Assembly (NCBI RefSeq): GCF_012273515.2
Contig: NZ_CP050975.2
Location: 372,001-436,000, forward strand
Reading direction: 5' to 3'
DNA length: 64,000 bases
Origin: Streptomyces sp. RPA4-2
Lineage (GTDB): Bacteria > Actinomycetota > Actinomycetes > Streptomycetales > Streptomycetaceae
Within the stretch, counting starts at the first letter, position 1. Each line of letters starts with the position of its first letter. Position numbers and translations under genes: made by a program. Shown in pieces: positions 17,285 to 26,050 of the stretch. The notes under the pieces were generated by a model. The model was given only the letters and a program-made list of their open reading frames with translations. It made no database searches and had not been told where the DNA came from.

Positions 17285-18532
17285 TCACGCCTCGACGAGA
17301 TCGCCCGTCGCGGGATTCCGTCCAGGAACCGCGGCGGTGCGGCGGCGGGCCAGCACTCCGGAGTACCAGTATCCGCCGATCATCAAAGCGATGAGGACGA
17401 TGGTCTCGGTGCTGCCGAGTACCCAAGTGGAGGCGCTGACCACCTTGTCGGGCAGTCTGGGCAGGTTCTCCGGGGAGATCGCGGTCGCGGAGTGCTTGGC
17501 CGTTTCGGCCTGGAACGCCTGGTTGCGAGCGGAGCCGTGCAGGAAGGGGGCGACGAAGAGCAGTGACATTCCGAGCAGGGTCTCGACGGCGACCACCGCG
17601 GGGAACTGACGCACGAGGATGGTGCGCAGCGGGCGCTCGTCGCCGGCGGCCCGCAGGGCGTCGATCCGCGGGTGCAGCCAGAACTGGTTGAAGACACCGA
17701 GCAGGAGCAGGGTTCCGAAGATGAGGATCTTCACGCCCAGCACGCGGCCGTACATCGTCGTGAACAGCTGCGAGGGGCCGTCGACATGCTCCCAGTACAG
17801 GAACAGCCCGGACAGGGTGATCGCGGTGACACAGCTCATGGCGGCGACGGAGAAGCGGCGGATCGTGGGAGACCAGAAGGCGGCGCGTTCGGCGGGTGGG
17901 ACGGCGCCGGGAACGGCCAGCAGTGCCAGTCCGGCCAGCCCGCCCAACCAGACGGCTCCGCCGCACAGATGCAGCATCCACATCGCCGTCTCGAAGAGGG
18001 TGCGGCCCCACTCCTCGGGCATCGCGTCCGGGAACCTGGTGGTACCCAGGGCGATCACCCCCGCGCCGAGGCCCGCTATGAGCAGCCCCTTCCGCGCCGG
18101 GCCGTTCGCGACCGCGCGGAAGGCGAGCGGGGCGATCAACGCCGCACCGACCAGCAGCAAGGTCACCTCCAGCCCCGACAGCCGTCCGGCGTTGGTGCCG
18201 TCGTAGAGGGTGTTCCAGGCGGCCTTGTAGTGGAATCCGCCGCTGTCCCCGGCGTGGGCCAGGTCGGTGAGCACGGCGGCGCAGGCCAGCACCGCCAGGA
18301 CGACCGCCGCGCGGGCGAGTCTGGCCGTCACCGCAGCGAGGGTGTCAGCGCCGATCCGGAGCGCCACGGGCCCCGCGGCCGTCAGGGCAAGGGCCGTCAC
18401 CCCGACAAATCCCATCAGGGTCACCCATGTTGCCCACGCCACCGCACTGTCCTCGAAGGGACCGAGCGGCGTCGACGGCGCCGGCGCCGCGGAGAACTGC
18501 AGCAAGCCGGACGTTGGATCGGGCAGGGGCAT
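17285..18532 (-). CDS. CopD-like multi-pass membrane protein
   Basis: A 415-residue protein with about nine predicted membrane spans. The second half carries the CopD domain (RRFSVAAMSCVTAITLSGLFLYW; GRVLGVKILIFGTLLLLGVFNQFWLHPR; ALLFVAP region), found in copper-import or cytochrome-assembly membrane proteins. His residues in MWMLHLCGGAVWLGG and FLHGSAR are candidate metal ligands. Start 18532 follows GAGGGT-like sequence. An iron-box-like element lies 44 nt upstream, suggesting induction under iron limitation; a role in copper or heme handling would fit but is inferred. Confidence 0.88.
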   Translation of the reverse strand: MPLPDPTSGLLQFSAAPAPSTPLGPFEDSAVAWATWVTLMGFVGVTALALTAAGPVALRIGADTLAAVTARLARAAVVLAVLACAAVLTDLAHAGDSGGFHYKAAWNTLYDGTNAGRLSGLEVTLLLVGAALIAPLAFRAVANGPARKGLLIAGLGAGVIALGTTRFPDAMPEEWGRTLFETAMWMLHLCGGAVWLGGLAGLALLAVPGAVPPAERAAFWSPTIRRFSVAAMSCVTAITLSGLFLYWEHVDGPSQLFTTMYGRVLGVKILIFGTLLLLGVFNQFWLHPRIDALRAAGDERPLRTILVRQFPAVVAVETLLGMSLLFVAPFLHGSARNQAFQAETAKHSATAISPENLPRLPDKVVSASTWVLGSTETIVLIALMIGGYWYSGVLARRRTAAVPGRNPATGDLVEA

Positions 18533-18575
18533 GACTGACCACCCTCTTGAGAACGGGGAAGAAGACGAAAGCGAC

Positions 18576-18594
18576 TTAGGTTAGGCACTCCTTA
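18576..18594. promoter_or_regulatory. Iron box (DmdR/IdeR-type) upstream of copD
   Basis: TTAGGTTAGGCACTCCTTA matches the actinobacterial iron-box consensus TTAGGTTAGGCTCACCTAA at 16 of 19 positions. It lies 44-62 nt before the CopD start, where a repressor would block transcription. The + strand gene at 18783 is about 190 nt away, so copD is the likelier target. Confidence 0.75.
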
Positions 18595-18782
18595 CTTGAA
18601 ACGTCAACATGTGCACGTTCGCCTGAGGACAGGCCCGAGAATCACCGCGCAGATCCAGCGCAGCGCTCCGGCAACCCGCGCCGTCGTCACGGTCAGCAGG
18701 AAGGTGGGAGGGGGATCTCAGGGAGCAGCAGGATCGGGGGGCGGCACCCACCTGCGAACGCGTCGCCCGATAAATTGCCCTC

Positions 18783-19133
18783 ATGTCTTCCGCACTTGTC
18801 GTCGGTTACGACCCACAAGCGATACCCGGCATCGACGGGCAGGCACTTCGCGCGGCTCTCGACGCGGAGCTGGCCCGTTTCGGTGAGCACGGCATCAACG
18901 CCGCCATGACACTGGTCGCGTTCGACGAATCGGCCGAGCCCACCCTCGCCGCGTCGCTGGCCGAGCACCCGTGGGATGTCGTGGTCATCGGCGGTGGGAT
19001 CCGCAAGGCCGAACAATTGCTTCCGCTCTTCGAGACGATCGTGAACCTGATCCGCCGTCATGCGCCCCAGGCCGCCGTCGCGTTCAACACCAGTGGCGGA
19101 GACAGCGTCGAAGCGGCACAGCGGTGGCTCTGA
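18783..19133 (+). CDS. Conserved hypothetical protein, Rossmann-like
   Basis: A 116-residue soluble protein alternating beta strands and helices: SALVVGYDPQAIPGIDG, MTLVAFDESAEP, WDVVVIGGGIRKAEQLLPLFETIVNLIRRHAPQAAVAFNTS. The DVVVIGGGIRK/ELLPLFE pattern resembles a family of small uncharacterised actinobacterial proteins. No catalytic motif is obvious. TAAATT (18771-18776) ends 6 nt before the ATG with no ribosome-binding site, which fits a leaderless message. Confidence 0.7.
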   Translation: MSSALVVGYDPQAIPGIDGQALRAALDAELARFGEHGINAAMTLVAFDESAEPTLAASLAEHPWDVVVIGGGIRKAEQLLPLFETIVNLIRRHAPQAAVAFNTSGGDSVEAAQRWL

Positions 19134-19149
19134 TTCCGGCCGTCCGCTG

Positions 19150-19500
19150 ACCAAGCGTTCACGGCTTGCCGGCCGGCGGAGTTGGTCTCCCATCGGCCGC
19201 GGAACGGAACCCAGACGACGCCACGGGCACCCTGGTAACCCCTCGTCCGCCCAGCAGGGGATGCGGGCCTGGTCGAGGGCGTCGATGATGACCTGTTCGC
19301 GGGTTGAGCGAATGTCGTGGACGGCCCCTGGCAGTGCGGGTGAGGCCCACAGCAGCCGACCGAACGGATCGGCGTGACCTGCACGTTCATGCCGTGTTTC
19401 TTGTACTTGCCGGAGAAGTACGGCCGTTCGGCGGCTGGCCGCTGTGCCGACCCAGGGGCAGGCCCCTGTTCAGCCACGCTGTAGCAGCTGAAGGTGACCT
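19150..19500 (-). pseudogene. IS5-family transposase relic
   Basis: Leftward translation gives RPYFSGKYKKHGMNVQV, then (frame change) LLWASPALPGAVHDIR, then (frame change) YQGARGVVWVPFRGRW and SAGRQAVN. These are collinear fragments of a DDE_Tnp_4/IS5-type transposase core, spread over three frames. Both ends of the gene are missing. It lies between the hypothetical gene at 18783 and a dehydrogenase, marking an old insertion and decay. Confidence 0.8.
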
Positions 19501-19714
19501 GCCACTCGATGCGAGCAAAACCTTGGCCACGCCGGTGCCGCCCGTGACCGTGACCGTCACGTTCTACTGGGTCACGATGATCCCCCTTCGCGGCTCGCCG
19601 GACGGGCAGGCGTGTGGCGCACCGGTCCGGCGCTGTCCCGCCCGCAGTGGTCGAGGGCCGTCACGCCGCCCGGGTCCGGCACATACGCTGATCCTCGGGA
19701 CGTCCGGCACGGCA

Positions 19715-20656
19715 CTAACCGATGACGCGGATCGGCTGCCCCGCCAGGAATGCGGCGATGTCTTCCACGGCGTCGCGGTAGAACACCTCGTACAGTTCGC
19801 GGGTCACATAACCGATGTGCGGGGTGAGTACGGTGTTCGTCAGCGTGCGGAAGGGGTGGTCAGGAGGCAGTGGCTCGGTGTCGTAGACGTCGAGTGCCGC
19901 GCACCTGATCGCTTCGCGGCGCAAGGCATCCAGCAGTGCGTCCTGGTCGACGAGGGGGCCGCGCGAGGTGTTCACCAGGATCGCGGACGGCTTCATCGCG
20001 GCGAGTTCCGCACGGCCGACCAGCCCTCGGGTGCGGGAACTCAGCACCAGATGCACCGACAACACGTCCGCGCCGGCGAAGAGCTCCTCTTTGGTCACTG
20101 CCCTCACCCCGTGCTCGGCCGCGCGTCCGGGTGTGAGGTTCTCGCTCCAGGCGATGGTGTCCATGCCGAAGGCCTGGCCGATCCTCGCCACCCGGCTTCC
20201 CAGGTTTCCCAGCCCGAGGAGGCCGAGGGTCCTTCCGCGCAGCTCGGTGCCCAGCGTGCGCTGCCAGCCCTCGTCCCGCATCGATCGCTCCTCCGTCGGC
20301 AGGTTGCGTACCGCGGCGAGGATCAGCGCCCAGGTGAGTTCGACCGTGGGCTCGGGGTAGTACCCGGTGCCGCAGACGACAACTCCGTGCCGGGCAGCGG
20401 CCGCCAAGTCGATGGCGGCGTTGCGTGGACCGGTGGTGACCAGCAGTTTCAGATCGGGCAACCGACCCAGAACGTCGGCTGTGAAGGGCGTCCGCTCGCG
20501 CATCGCGACGACTGCCTCGAAACCGGCGAGCCTGCTGACCAGTTCGTCGACGTCCGGGATATGGCTGCTGAACACCTCCACCTCGGCGTTCAGACCGCTC
20601 CAGTCGGCGCAGTCGAGTGCGACGTTCTGGTAATCGTCAAGCACTGCGATCTTCAT
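19715..20656 (-). CDS. D-2-hydroxyacid dehydrogenase family protein
   Basis: 313 residues in the order of the family: substrate domain (MKIAVLDDYQNVAL..), NAD-binding motif GLLGLGNLGSRVARIGQAFGM, catalytic Arg in NTSRGPLVDQDAL, Glu in DVYDTEPLPPDHP, and His in LTPHIGYVT. It reduces 2-keto acids or oxidises D-2-hydroxyacids with NAD(P)H. ATG 20656 is chosen as the conserved family start; longer frames upstream have no homology. It stands alone, so the substrate cannot be inferred from context. Confidence 0.92.
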   Translation of the reverse strand: MKIAVLDDYQNVALDCADWSGLNAEVEVFSSHIPDVDELVSRLAGFEAVVAMRERTPFTADVLGRLPDLKLLVTTGPRNAAIDLAAAARHGVVVCGTGYYPEPTVELTWALILAAVRNLPTEERSMRDEGWQRTLGTELRGRTLGLLGLGNLGSRVARIGQAFGMDTIAWSENLTPGRAAEHGVRAVTKEELFAGADVLSVHLVLSSRTRGLVGRAELAAMKPSAILVNTSRGPLVDQDALLDALRREAIRCAALDVYDTEPLPPDHPFRTLTNTVLTPHIGYVTRELYEVFYRDAVEDIAAFLAGQPIRVIG

Positions 20657-20829
20657 GCGAGCGATGCTAATGCCGCGGGTCAGGATCTGGCCGCAAGGTG
20701 CGCATCCCCACGACCGACACGCCGGTCTCGTCAGGTGTTCGGACCTGATGTCCGCGTCCTCACAGACCCAGGCCGACGACGCCGTGCCCGTCCGTGGCCA
20801 AACCGGCCCGTGCTCACCGGACCTTGCCG

Positions 20830-21310
20830 TCATGTGCGGCGCGTGAGCCCGCCCGGCAGCGGGGCGACGGCGGGGAACCACCCGTTGGCCGCCGCGAGGT
20901 CGGCTCACGATGCCGGATGCCTGCGAGGCAGAGCAGGGAGACGAGGAAGGTCGCGGCGTTGGCGAACATCCCGTTCACGGCACCCGCCAGTTGTGCGATC
21001 AGGCCGCCGGAGCCGAGCCCGGCGATCTGCGCGGCGGACGCGCTGCCGTGCAGTTCGGCGTTGCCCTCGGACTGGTCATCAGGTTCCAGAATGCTGGGGA
21101 GATAAGCGCTGTAGGCGGTCTGGAAGAACACCGCTGCCGTGCCCGTGAACAGTGCGACGGCCAGCAGCAGTCCGGCACTCAACCAGCCGCACCACGCGGC
21201 GACCGGCACGCCGGCGAAGAGCAGGAGGGAGACCGTGGCGGCGGCCACCATGATCGGCCTGCGCCGCGACCGGTCCACCCAGACACCGGCGCTCGCCCTG
21301 GTCCGGGCGG
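20830..21310 (-). pseudogene. Internal fragment of an MFS exporter
   Basis: The frame gives VDRSRRRPIMVAAATVSLLL, FTGTAAVFFQTAYSAYLPS, NAELHGSASAAQIAGLGSGGL and ANAATFLVSLLCLAGIRHREP. This is the TM2-TM6 part of an enterobactin-exporter-like (MFS_3) transporter. The N-terminal TM1 and the C-terminal half are absent, and no start codon fits. It is probably a deletion remnant lying behind the SDR at 21392. Confidence 0.75.
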
Positions 21311-21320
21311 CGGGCGCGCC

Positions 21321-21386
21321 GGGGATGCGTGCCGCCCGGACCAGGGGACCGACGGGGATGCATGCCACCCGCATCGGGGGGCCGAC
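21321..21386. repeat. Two tandem 33-bp units
   Basis: Copy 1 (21321-21353) and copy 2 (21354-21386) both begin GGGGATGC.TGCC.CCCG and end GGGG.CCGAC. They lie exactly at the boundary between the MFS fragment and the SDR gene, so they may be a scar of the rearrangement that truncated the exporter. Confidence 0.7.
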
Positions 21387-21391
21387 GGGGG

Positions 21392-22126
21392 TCAGCCGAT
21401 CGCGGGGCGTCCACCGGCGACTTCGAGGACGACGCCGGTGATGTAACTGGCGCGCCGGGAGGCCAGGAAGACGACTGCCTCGGCGACCTCCTCGGGCTCG
21501 GCGATGCGGCGCAGGGCGGTCGTGTTGGCGATGGCCTGCAGCGAGGCGGCGTCCATGGCGTCGGTTCCCGGGGTGCGGGTGGGTCCGGGGGCGACCGCGT
21601 TGACGCGGATGCCCCGCTCGGCGAACTCGGCGGCCCACACGGCGGTGAGCTGCTCGAGTGCGGCCTTGGACGCGGCATACATGCCGGCGCCCTTGGCGGG
21701 GACCGTGGCGGCGAGGGTGCTGATGTTCACGATGGATCCGCGGCCGCGCTGAGCCATGCCCGGGGCCAGGGCGCGGACGAGCACGTAGGGGGCCTTGGTG
21801 TTCAGATCCATGTGCAGGTCGAAGAGTTCCGTGGTCATCTCCGATGTCGGCAAAAACTTGTAGACGCCTGCGTTGTTGACCAGTACGTCGACGTCTCCGG
21901 CCTCGCGGGCCAGGCGCTCGACGTCGGCGGGGTCGCCGAGGTCTGCCTGGACGAAGCGGGCGCTCCCTCCGGCTTTCTCGATCTCGGCGACGACGTCGGC
22001 TCCGCGGTCCTGGTCGCGACCGTGGACGACGATTTCCGCGCCTTCGTCCGCGAGCTGGAGGGCCACGGCGCGGCCGATACCGGCGGTGGCGCCGGTGACG
22101 AGAGCGGTGAGTCCGGACATTCCCAT
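21392..22126 (-). CDS. Classical SDR oxidoreductase
   Basis: A 244-residue short-chain dehydrogenase with all family features: TGATAGIGR (cofactor loop), NNAG at the end of beta-4, catalytic Ser in VNISTLAA, YAASK (catalytic Tyr and Lys), and VNAVAPGPTRTPGTD. It ends TGVVLEVAGGRPAIG. Start 22126 has AAGGA 7 nt upstream; ATG 22120 is an alternative. The promoter region contains a striking 18-bp direct repeat. A MarR gene about 500 bp upstream on the same strand could be its regulator. Confidence 0.92.
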   Translation of the reverse strand: MGMSGLTALVTGATAGIGRAVALQLADEGAEIVVHGRDQDRGADVVAEIEKAGGSARFVQADLGDPADVERLAREAGDVDVLVNNAGVYKFLPTSEMTTELFDLHMDLNTKAPYVLVRALAPGMAQRGRGSIVNISTLAATVPAKGAGMYAASKAALEQLTAVWAAEFAERGIRVNAVAPGPTRTPGTDAMDAASLQAIANTTALRRIAEPEEVAEAVVFLASRRASYITGVVLEVAGGRPAIG

Positions 22127-22251
22127 GGTTCATTCCTTCGCGTGCTGTGAGCGTGTCGCTGTCGGTGAGCCGCCGCGGTGGAGGCGGTGCCACTGAGACG
22201 GGGAGGGGCGGCGCTGGTGACTTACGCGGAGTCGAAGATCAGGATGCCTAT

Positions 22252-22288
22252 ACTTTAAAGTTCCCTTCATCTTTGAAGTTCCCTTCAT
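22252..22288 (-). promoter_or_regulatory. 18-bp tandem direct repeat upstream of the SDR
   Basis: CTTTAAAGTTCCCTTCAT (22253-22270) is followed directly by CTTTGAAGTTCCCTTCAT (22271-22288), differing at one base. The left copy includes the perfect palindrome ACTTTAAAGT (22252-22261). The AT-rich block is conspicuous in this GC-rich DNA and lies 126-162 nt upstream of the SDR start, so it is a candidate operator or promoter. The binding protein is unknown. Confidence 0.6.
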
Positions 22289-22615
22289 CAGTGTCGTCGA
22301 CGTTAACATGCACCAGCCGACTCCCATTCCTGAGCAGTGGAGGCGAGGGCCAGGCCGCATTGAAAACCCGCCGAGATCCATCGCTGAGCGAAATCGCCCC
22401 CGGTGTCGACCTGCGGTTGGTTGCCGTCGAGTCGGCCGTCGGGCAGGGAGACCAGGTTGTGCCGCGCTGGTCGAGTGGGTGACCGTGCTGACCGTCATCC
22501 TGGAAGGCGACCGCCGCTGCAGGCTCCGGACCACAGAGCGAGCCCTGGTCGCCCTGGTGTACTCACCGCAGGCACGACACCCTCGGCGTCGTCGCCGCTC
22601 GGGCAGCGTCCGACG
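22289..22615. other. Intergenic, no gene seen
   Basis: Between the SDR promoter repeat and the MarR stop codon. Open frames are short or low-complexity and none resembles a known family. Confidence 0.45.
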
Positions 22616-23110
22616 CTACTCCGACGTGCTGACGTCGACCCCGGGAGCCAGGTCGGCCACCCTGTCGAGAAGCTTCACCAGTTGACGGTAATCGTCCTCG
22701 GACAGGGCCTCACGCAGGCCGTGTTCGACACGCTCGGAGAGGGACTTCGCGGCGGCGGCCCGCTCCACGCCTGCCGGTGTGAGGGACACGAGCATGACGC
22801 GGCCGTGGTCCGGCGAGGCATGGCGCTCAACCAGTCCCTTGGCTTCCAGGTTCTTGACGATGCCGGTCATCGTCTGCGAGGTGACCAGGCCCTCACGGGA
22901 CAGCTGGGTGCACGACTTCGCCACACCGCCGGTCAGACAGCCCAGCACCTTGCACTGCGACTCCGTCAGGTCCAGGTTCCGCACGCCGTGGGCCTTGCGC
23001 GCCACGATGGACTGTTCGGCCCGCTTGAGGTGAAAGCCGAGCGTGTGCGAGGGAACCACCGGCGCGGACTGGGCGGCGGCCGGTTCGCGGATCTTCTTCG
23101 ACTGTGGCAT
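22616..23110 (-). CDS. MarR-family regulator
   Basis: A 164-residue regulator with the MarR winged helix: LGFHLKRAEQSIVARKA, LTESQCKVLGCLTGGVAKSCTQLSREGLVTSQTMTGIVKNLEAKGLVER (in sequence), then the wing SPDHGRVMLVSLTPAGVERA. ATG 23110 is the only start that keeps the basic N-terminus. Upstream, TTCACTAA (23140-23147) and TTCACGAA (23158-23165) repeat with an 18-bp period around the TATGAT element read leftward, a likely autoregulatory site. Confidence 0.9.
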   Translation of the reverse strand: MPQSKKIREPAAAQSAPVVPSHTLGFHLKRAEQSIVARKAHGVRNLDLTESQCKVLGCLTGGVAKSCTQLSREGLVTSQTMTGIVKNLEAKGLVERHASPDHGRVMLVSLTPAGVERAAAAKSLSERVEHGLREALSEDDYRQLVKLLDRVADLAPGVDVSTSE

Positions 23111-23139
23111 CGCTGCCGCGCCTGCCTCTCCTGGAGCCG

Positions 23140-23165
23140 TTCACTAAATCATAACGCTTCACGAA
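23140..23165 (-). promoter_or_regulatory. Direct repeats and -10 element before the MarR gene
   Basis: TTCACTAA and TTCACGAA are spaced 18 bp start to start. Between them, the leftward strand reads TATGAT, a good -10 hexamer, about 40 nt before the MarR start. An AT-rich island in GC-rich DNA is consistent with promoter and operator function. Confidence 0.5.
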
Positions 23166-23354
23166 TGGAGGAACCTGCGTCGAACCAGGCCGCGCCGACA
23201 CTGACGCCGGCACACCAGGCGCCTTGCTCAACGAGATCTGTCGAGCAGGTGGCGGTTCCACCCGACGGCCGCCGTCTCCCTCCACCCGCGTCGCGCCCCG
23301 CGAGGCCGCCGAAGTCGGGTGCGAGCTGTGGCCGTTGGACCGTAGCGTCCTCGA

Positions 23355-24002
23355 ATGAGCAGCTTCAACACGCACCAGAGACGAGTCCGCGACGAGAGCC
23401 TGCCCGCCCCCGTCCGGCATACGAATCTACGGTCTTGCCTCGTGCACTTCGCGCCCTACGGATTCCGAGCCACGTATCACCACCTCTGCCTCAGCGCGCG
23501 AATTCCCAAGGACCTCGAAAGAGACCCGAGTTCGCTCGTCCGTGCCGTCCAGGAGTTGCATCACGCCCGAGAACTCCGGCTCGCCGACGAGCGCGACTAC
23601 GCCAACCGTCGCCGGGCGGAGAAGGCCCGTGGCATGAGGCAGGCGGAATCAAGCGGATCCTGGCGGGACACTCAGTCGGGTACGGGGCACGTCGCCTACT
23701 GTCCCCATCCGACATTCCATCCCAGCGAACCGCTGCCCGTCGTGGTCGAGCGGGTGCTCTCCTCATCGGTCCCGCCCGGCGAAGCTCCCGCGTCGACGTG
23801 CCGAGTATGCGGCCGCCACGACAACACCATCGCCTGGCATGACGGCGCCTACCAGCTCCATCAGTTGTGCAGGAACTGCGGGGTCAGTCTCGGCGTGCAG
23901 CGAGCCGACGCGCCCGACCCGATGCCGGCGGCCCGCCAAGACCGCCAGTGGAAGGACATCTGGACGCTACGCAACGAATCTCCGCGCAGCCGTCCAGGCT
24001 GA
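23355..24002 (+). CDS. Hypothetical protein with C-terminal zinc-ribbon-like motif
   Basis: 215 residues with normal GC-rich third positions. The middle is charged and helical (DLERDPSSLVRAVQELHHARELRLADERDYANRRRAEKA, described over residues 54-93). Near the C-terminus CRVCG and CRNCG are separated by 18 residues, the C-x2-C...C-x2-C spacing of a zinc ribbon. I recognise no named family. The ATG at 23355 has no ribosome-binding site, and TAGCGT lies 6 nt upstream, so the mRNA could be leaderless. It might be a nucleic-acid-binding or adaptor protein. Confidence 0.6.
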   Translation: MSSFNTHQRRVRDESLPAPVRHTNLRSCLVHFAPYGFRATYHHLCLSARIPKDLERDPSSLVRAVQELHHARELRLADERDYANRRRAEKARGMRQAESSGSWRDTQSGTGHVAYCPHPTFHPSEPLPVVVERVLSSSVPPGEAPASTCRVCGRHDNTIAWHDGAYQLHQLCRNCGVSLGVQRADAPDPMPAARQDRQWKDIWTLRNESPRSRPG

Positions 24003-24164
24003 GTCCCTTCGCCGTCTCGTCCAGGGCGCCCTGCGAGATCGGCGGCCATGTCGCGCTCGTCTCCACACCGGTCCCGACGGTCGACGCCCACGCTCAGGCG
24101 GCGGCACCGGGAGTGTGGCGTGGCTTGTTGATCGCGGGCGTGCGGTCGCGTTCACTCGGCGCAT

Positions 24165-25622
24165 GTGGTGACCAACGGTGATTCCCGCACGCCGCTGCCT
24201 CTGGGCGTAGCACTCGACCAGGCGTCCATTACGCCGGTGCACCGGCGATTCTGGCTGGTGGCGGCCCTGGGGGTGATACTGGACGGGTTCGATTTCTTCA
24301 TCATCGGCGTGGCCAATCCGCTCATCGCCAAGGACCTGGGCGGCAGCACGACCGATCGGGGTCTGCTCTCGGCCGCGGCCATCGTGGGCGCCATGTTCGG
24401 AGCGGCTCTGCTGGGACCGCTGGGCGACCGTGTGGGGCGCAGCAAGATCTTCCGGGTCGATCTGTGGCTGTTCGTGATCTTCTCCCTGGCCTGTACGTTC
24501 GCCTGGGATCTGTGGTCGCTGATCGCCTTCCGTTTCCTGCTCGGCATCGCGGTCGGGCTCGACTATCCCATCGCGGCCAGCTATCTGGCGGAGATCCTGC
24601 CGGCACGCCAACGGGGCAGGTGGCTGGTGAGCGCCTTCAGTCTCCAGGCAGCGGGAATCATGATCGGCGCAGTCGTCGGCGTCGTCATCCTCACGGCGTG
24701 GCCCGAGATCGGCTCCTGGCGGATCATGCTCGGCTTCGGTGCGCTGCTCGCGCTTGTGATCATCTGGCTGCGCCGCACCATGCCCGAGAGCCCACGCTGG
24801 CTGGCTCAGCACGGCCGAGAAGAGGAAGCCACGGCGATCGCCGAGAAGATGACCGGCGTCGCCTGCCGGGTCACCGACAGGGACCGGGCACACCCACAGG
24901 CGCCGCGGGAAGGCTGGAACGCACTCGTGCAGCCCCAGCTGTTCAAACGCCCCTTGCTGAGGCTGACGGTGTTCACCTCGGTTCCCTGGTTCCTGATGGA
25001 CATCGCCACCTACGGGGTCGGTATCTTCACGCCGACCCTGCTCGCCGGGCTGGCCCTGGCCGGCCCGAACGCGACGTTCCTGGCCGACGACATCTCCTCG
25101 ACCGAGGGCACCGCGTTCCTGGATGTCTTCCTCGTCGTCGGCTTCGTGCTGGCCATCGTCCTCGTGGACCGGGTGGGGCGGATCCGACTGCAACTCGTGG
25201 GATTCGCCGTGATGACCATCGCCTTGTGCCTGCTGGCCGTCGCCGATCAACTGCCCGGGGGCGGCAACACCCATCTGCCGCTGGTCTTCGTCGGGTTCGC
25301 GCTCTTCAACACGTTCATGAACCTGGGGCCGAACTCCACGACGTTCACCCTGCCCGCCGAGGTCTTCCCAGCCGACGTACGGGCCGCCGGGCACGGCTTC
25401 GCCGCCGGATTCGGAAAGCTGGGCGCGGCGCTGGGCACCTTCCTCTTCCCGATCCTGCTCGACTCCGCCGGCGCCTCCCCGCTTCTCTACGGAGCAGCAG
25501 TCACGAGCGCCCTCGCCTTCCTCGTCACCTGGACACTCCGCATCGAGACCCGGGGCCGTTCACTGGACGACCTCTCCGGCCTCGAAGCGGCCGCCGTCTC
25601 CCCACGCATCACCCCTCCGTGA
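24165..25622 (+). CDS. MFS transporter (sugar/organic-acid porter type)
   Basis: 485 residues with 12 predicted TM segments. It carries the MFS signature after TM2 (GPLGDRVGRSK) and the matching motif after TM8 (DRVGRIRLQ), plus PESPRWLA at the end of the N-half, typical of the sugar-porter and phosphate/aromatic-acid groups. The first TM contains DGFDFFIIGVANP, often seen in aromatic-acid or metabolite:H+ symporters. GTG 24165 or GTG 24168 is the start. No regulator is adjacent, and the substrate is unassigned. Confidence 0.9.
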   Translation: MVTNGDSRTPLPLGVALDQASITPVHRRFWLVAALGVILDGFDFFIIGVANPLIAKDLGGSTTDRGLLSAAAIVGAMFGAALLGPLGDRVGRSKIFRVDLWLFVIFSLACTFAWDLWSLIAFRFLLGIAVGLDYPIAASYLAEILPARQRGRWLVSAFSLQAAGIMIGAVVGVVILTAWPEIGSWRIMLGFGALLALVIIWLRRTMPESPRWLAQHGREEEATAIAEKMTGVACRVTDRDRAHPQAPREGWNALVQPQLFKRPLLRLTVFTSVPWFLMDIATYGVGIFTPTLLAGLALAGPNATFLADDISSTEGTAFLDVFLVVGFVLAIVLVDRVGRIRLQLVGFAVMTIALCLLAVADQLPGGGNTHLPLVFVGFALFNTFMNLGPNSTTFTLPAEVFPADVRAAGHGFAAGFGKLGAALGTFLFPILLDSAGASPLLYGAAVTSALAFLVTWTLRIETRGRSLDDLSGLEAAAVSPRITPP

Positions 25623-25727
25623 TCCGGTCGCGAAGACGTGAACCGGGTTCAGCCCACTGCCGCGGCGCCCGGCGGACATCGGCTCGAGCGGACGCACGCC
25701 GACGGCCACCCGATCAAGCGCTGACGT

Positions 25728-25952
25728 TCAGGACGGCGCACTCCGCGACCCCCGGTTCGGACAGCAGGCGTCGAGCCGCGCCAGGGCTGCGGTCGCGTCC
25801 GAACCCGCGGCGATGTCCTGGTCACGATGGCATCGCCGCGTGCCGCTTCCCGCACCGGTGACCTCACCATCGAGCTCGAACTCTGCTCCCGACGATTCCT
25901 CGGCCTCGGCACGGTCGATCGGCAGGCCGACGAGGACGATCCCGGCGGGCAT
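25728..25952 (-). CDS. Small hypothetical protein, possibly degenerate
   Basis: A 74-residue frame beginning MPAGIVLVGLPIDRAEAEES, with GC-rich third positions and segments FELDGEVTGAGSG and AAGSDATAALARLDA that look like folded protein rather than a shadow. It has no recognised family. The tail (CCPNRGSRSAPS) looks scrambled, so it may be a frameshifted remnant. Confidence 0.3.
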   Translation of the reverse strand: MPAGIVLVGLPIDRAEAEESSGAEFELDGEVTGAGSGTRRCHRDQDIAAGSDATAALARLDACCPNRGSRSAPS

Positions 25953-26019
25953 GCCGAGGCTTTGCCGGCCGAAGCGCTCGGGCCCGGTCTCATGAAGCGG
26001 TATCGGTCGGTGTCACGCC

Positions 26020-26050
26020 TTGAACCTCACGCGATGTGAGGGTGCATCGT
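26020..26050 (+). promoter_or_regulatory. MerR-type promoter with CCTCAC/GTGAGG dyad
   Basis: TTGAAC (26020-26025) is followed by the dyad CCTCAC-GCGAT-GTGAGG (26025-26041) and CATCGT (26045-26050) at a 19-nt spacing. A dyad inside an over-long spacer is the hallmark of promoters activated by MerR-family proteins. It now leads directly into the truncated MerR-like gene. Confidence 0.6.
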
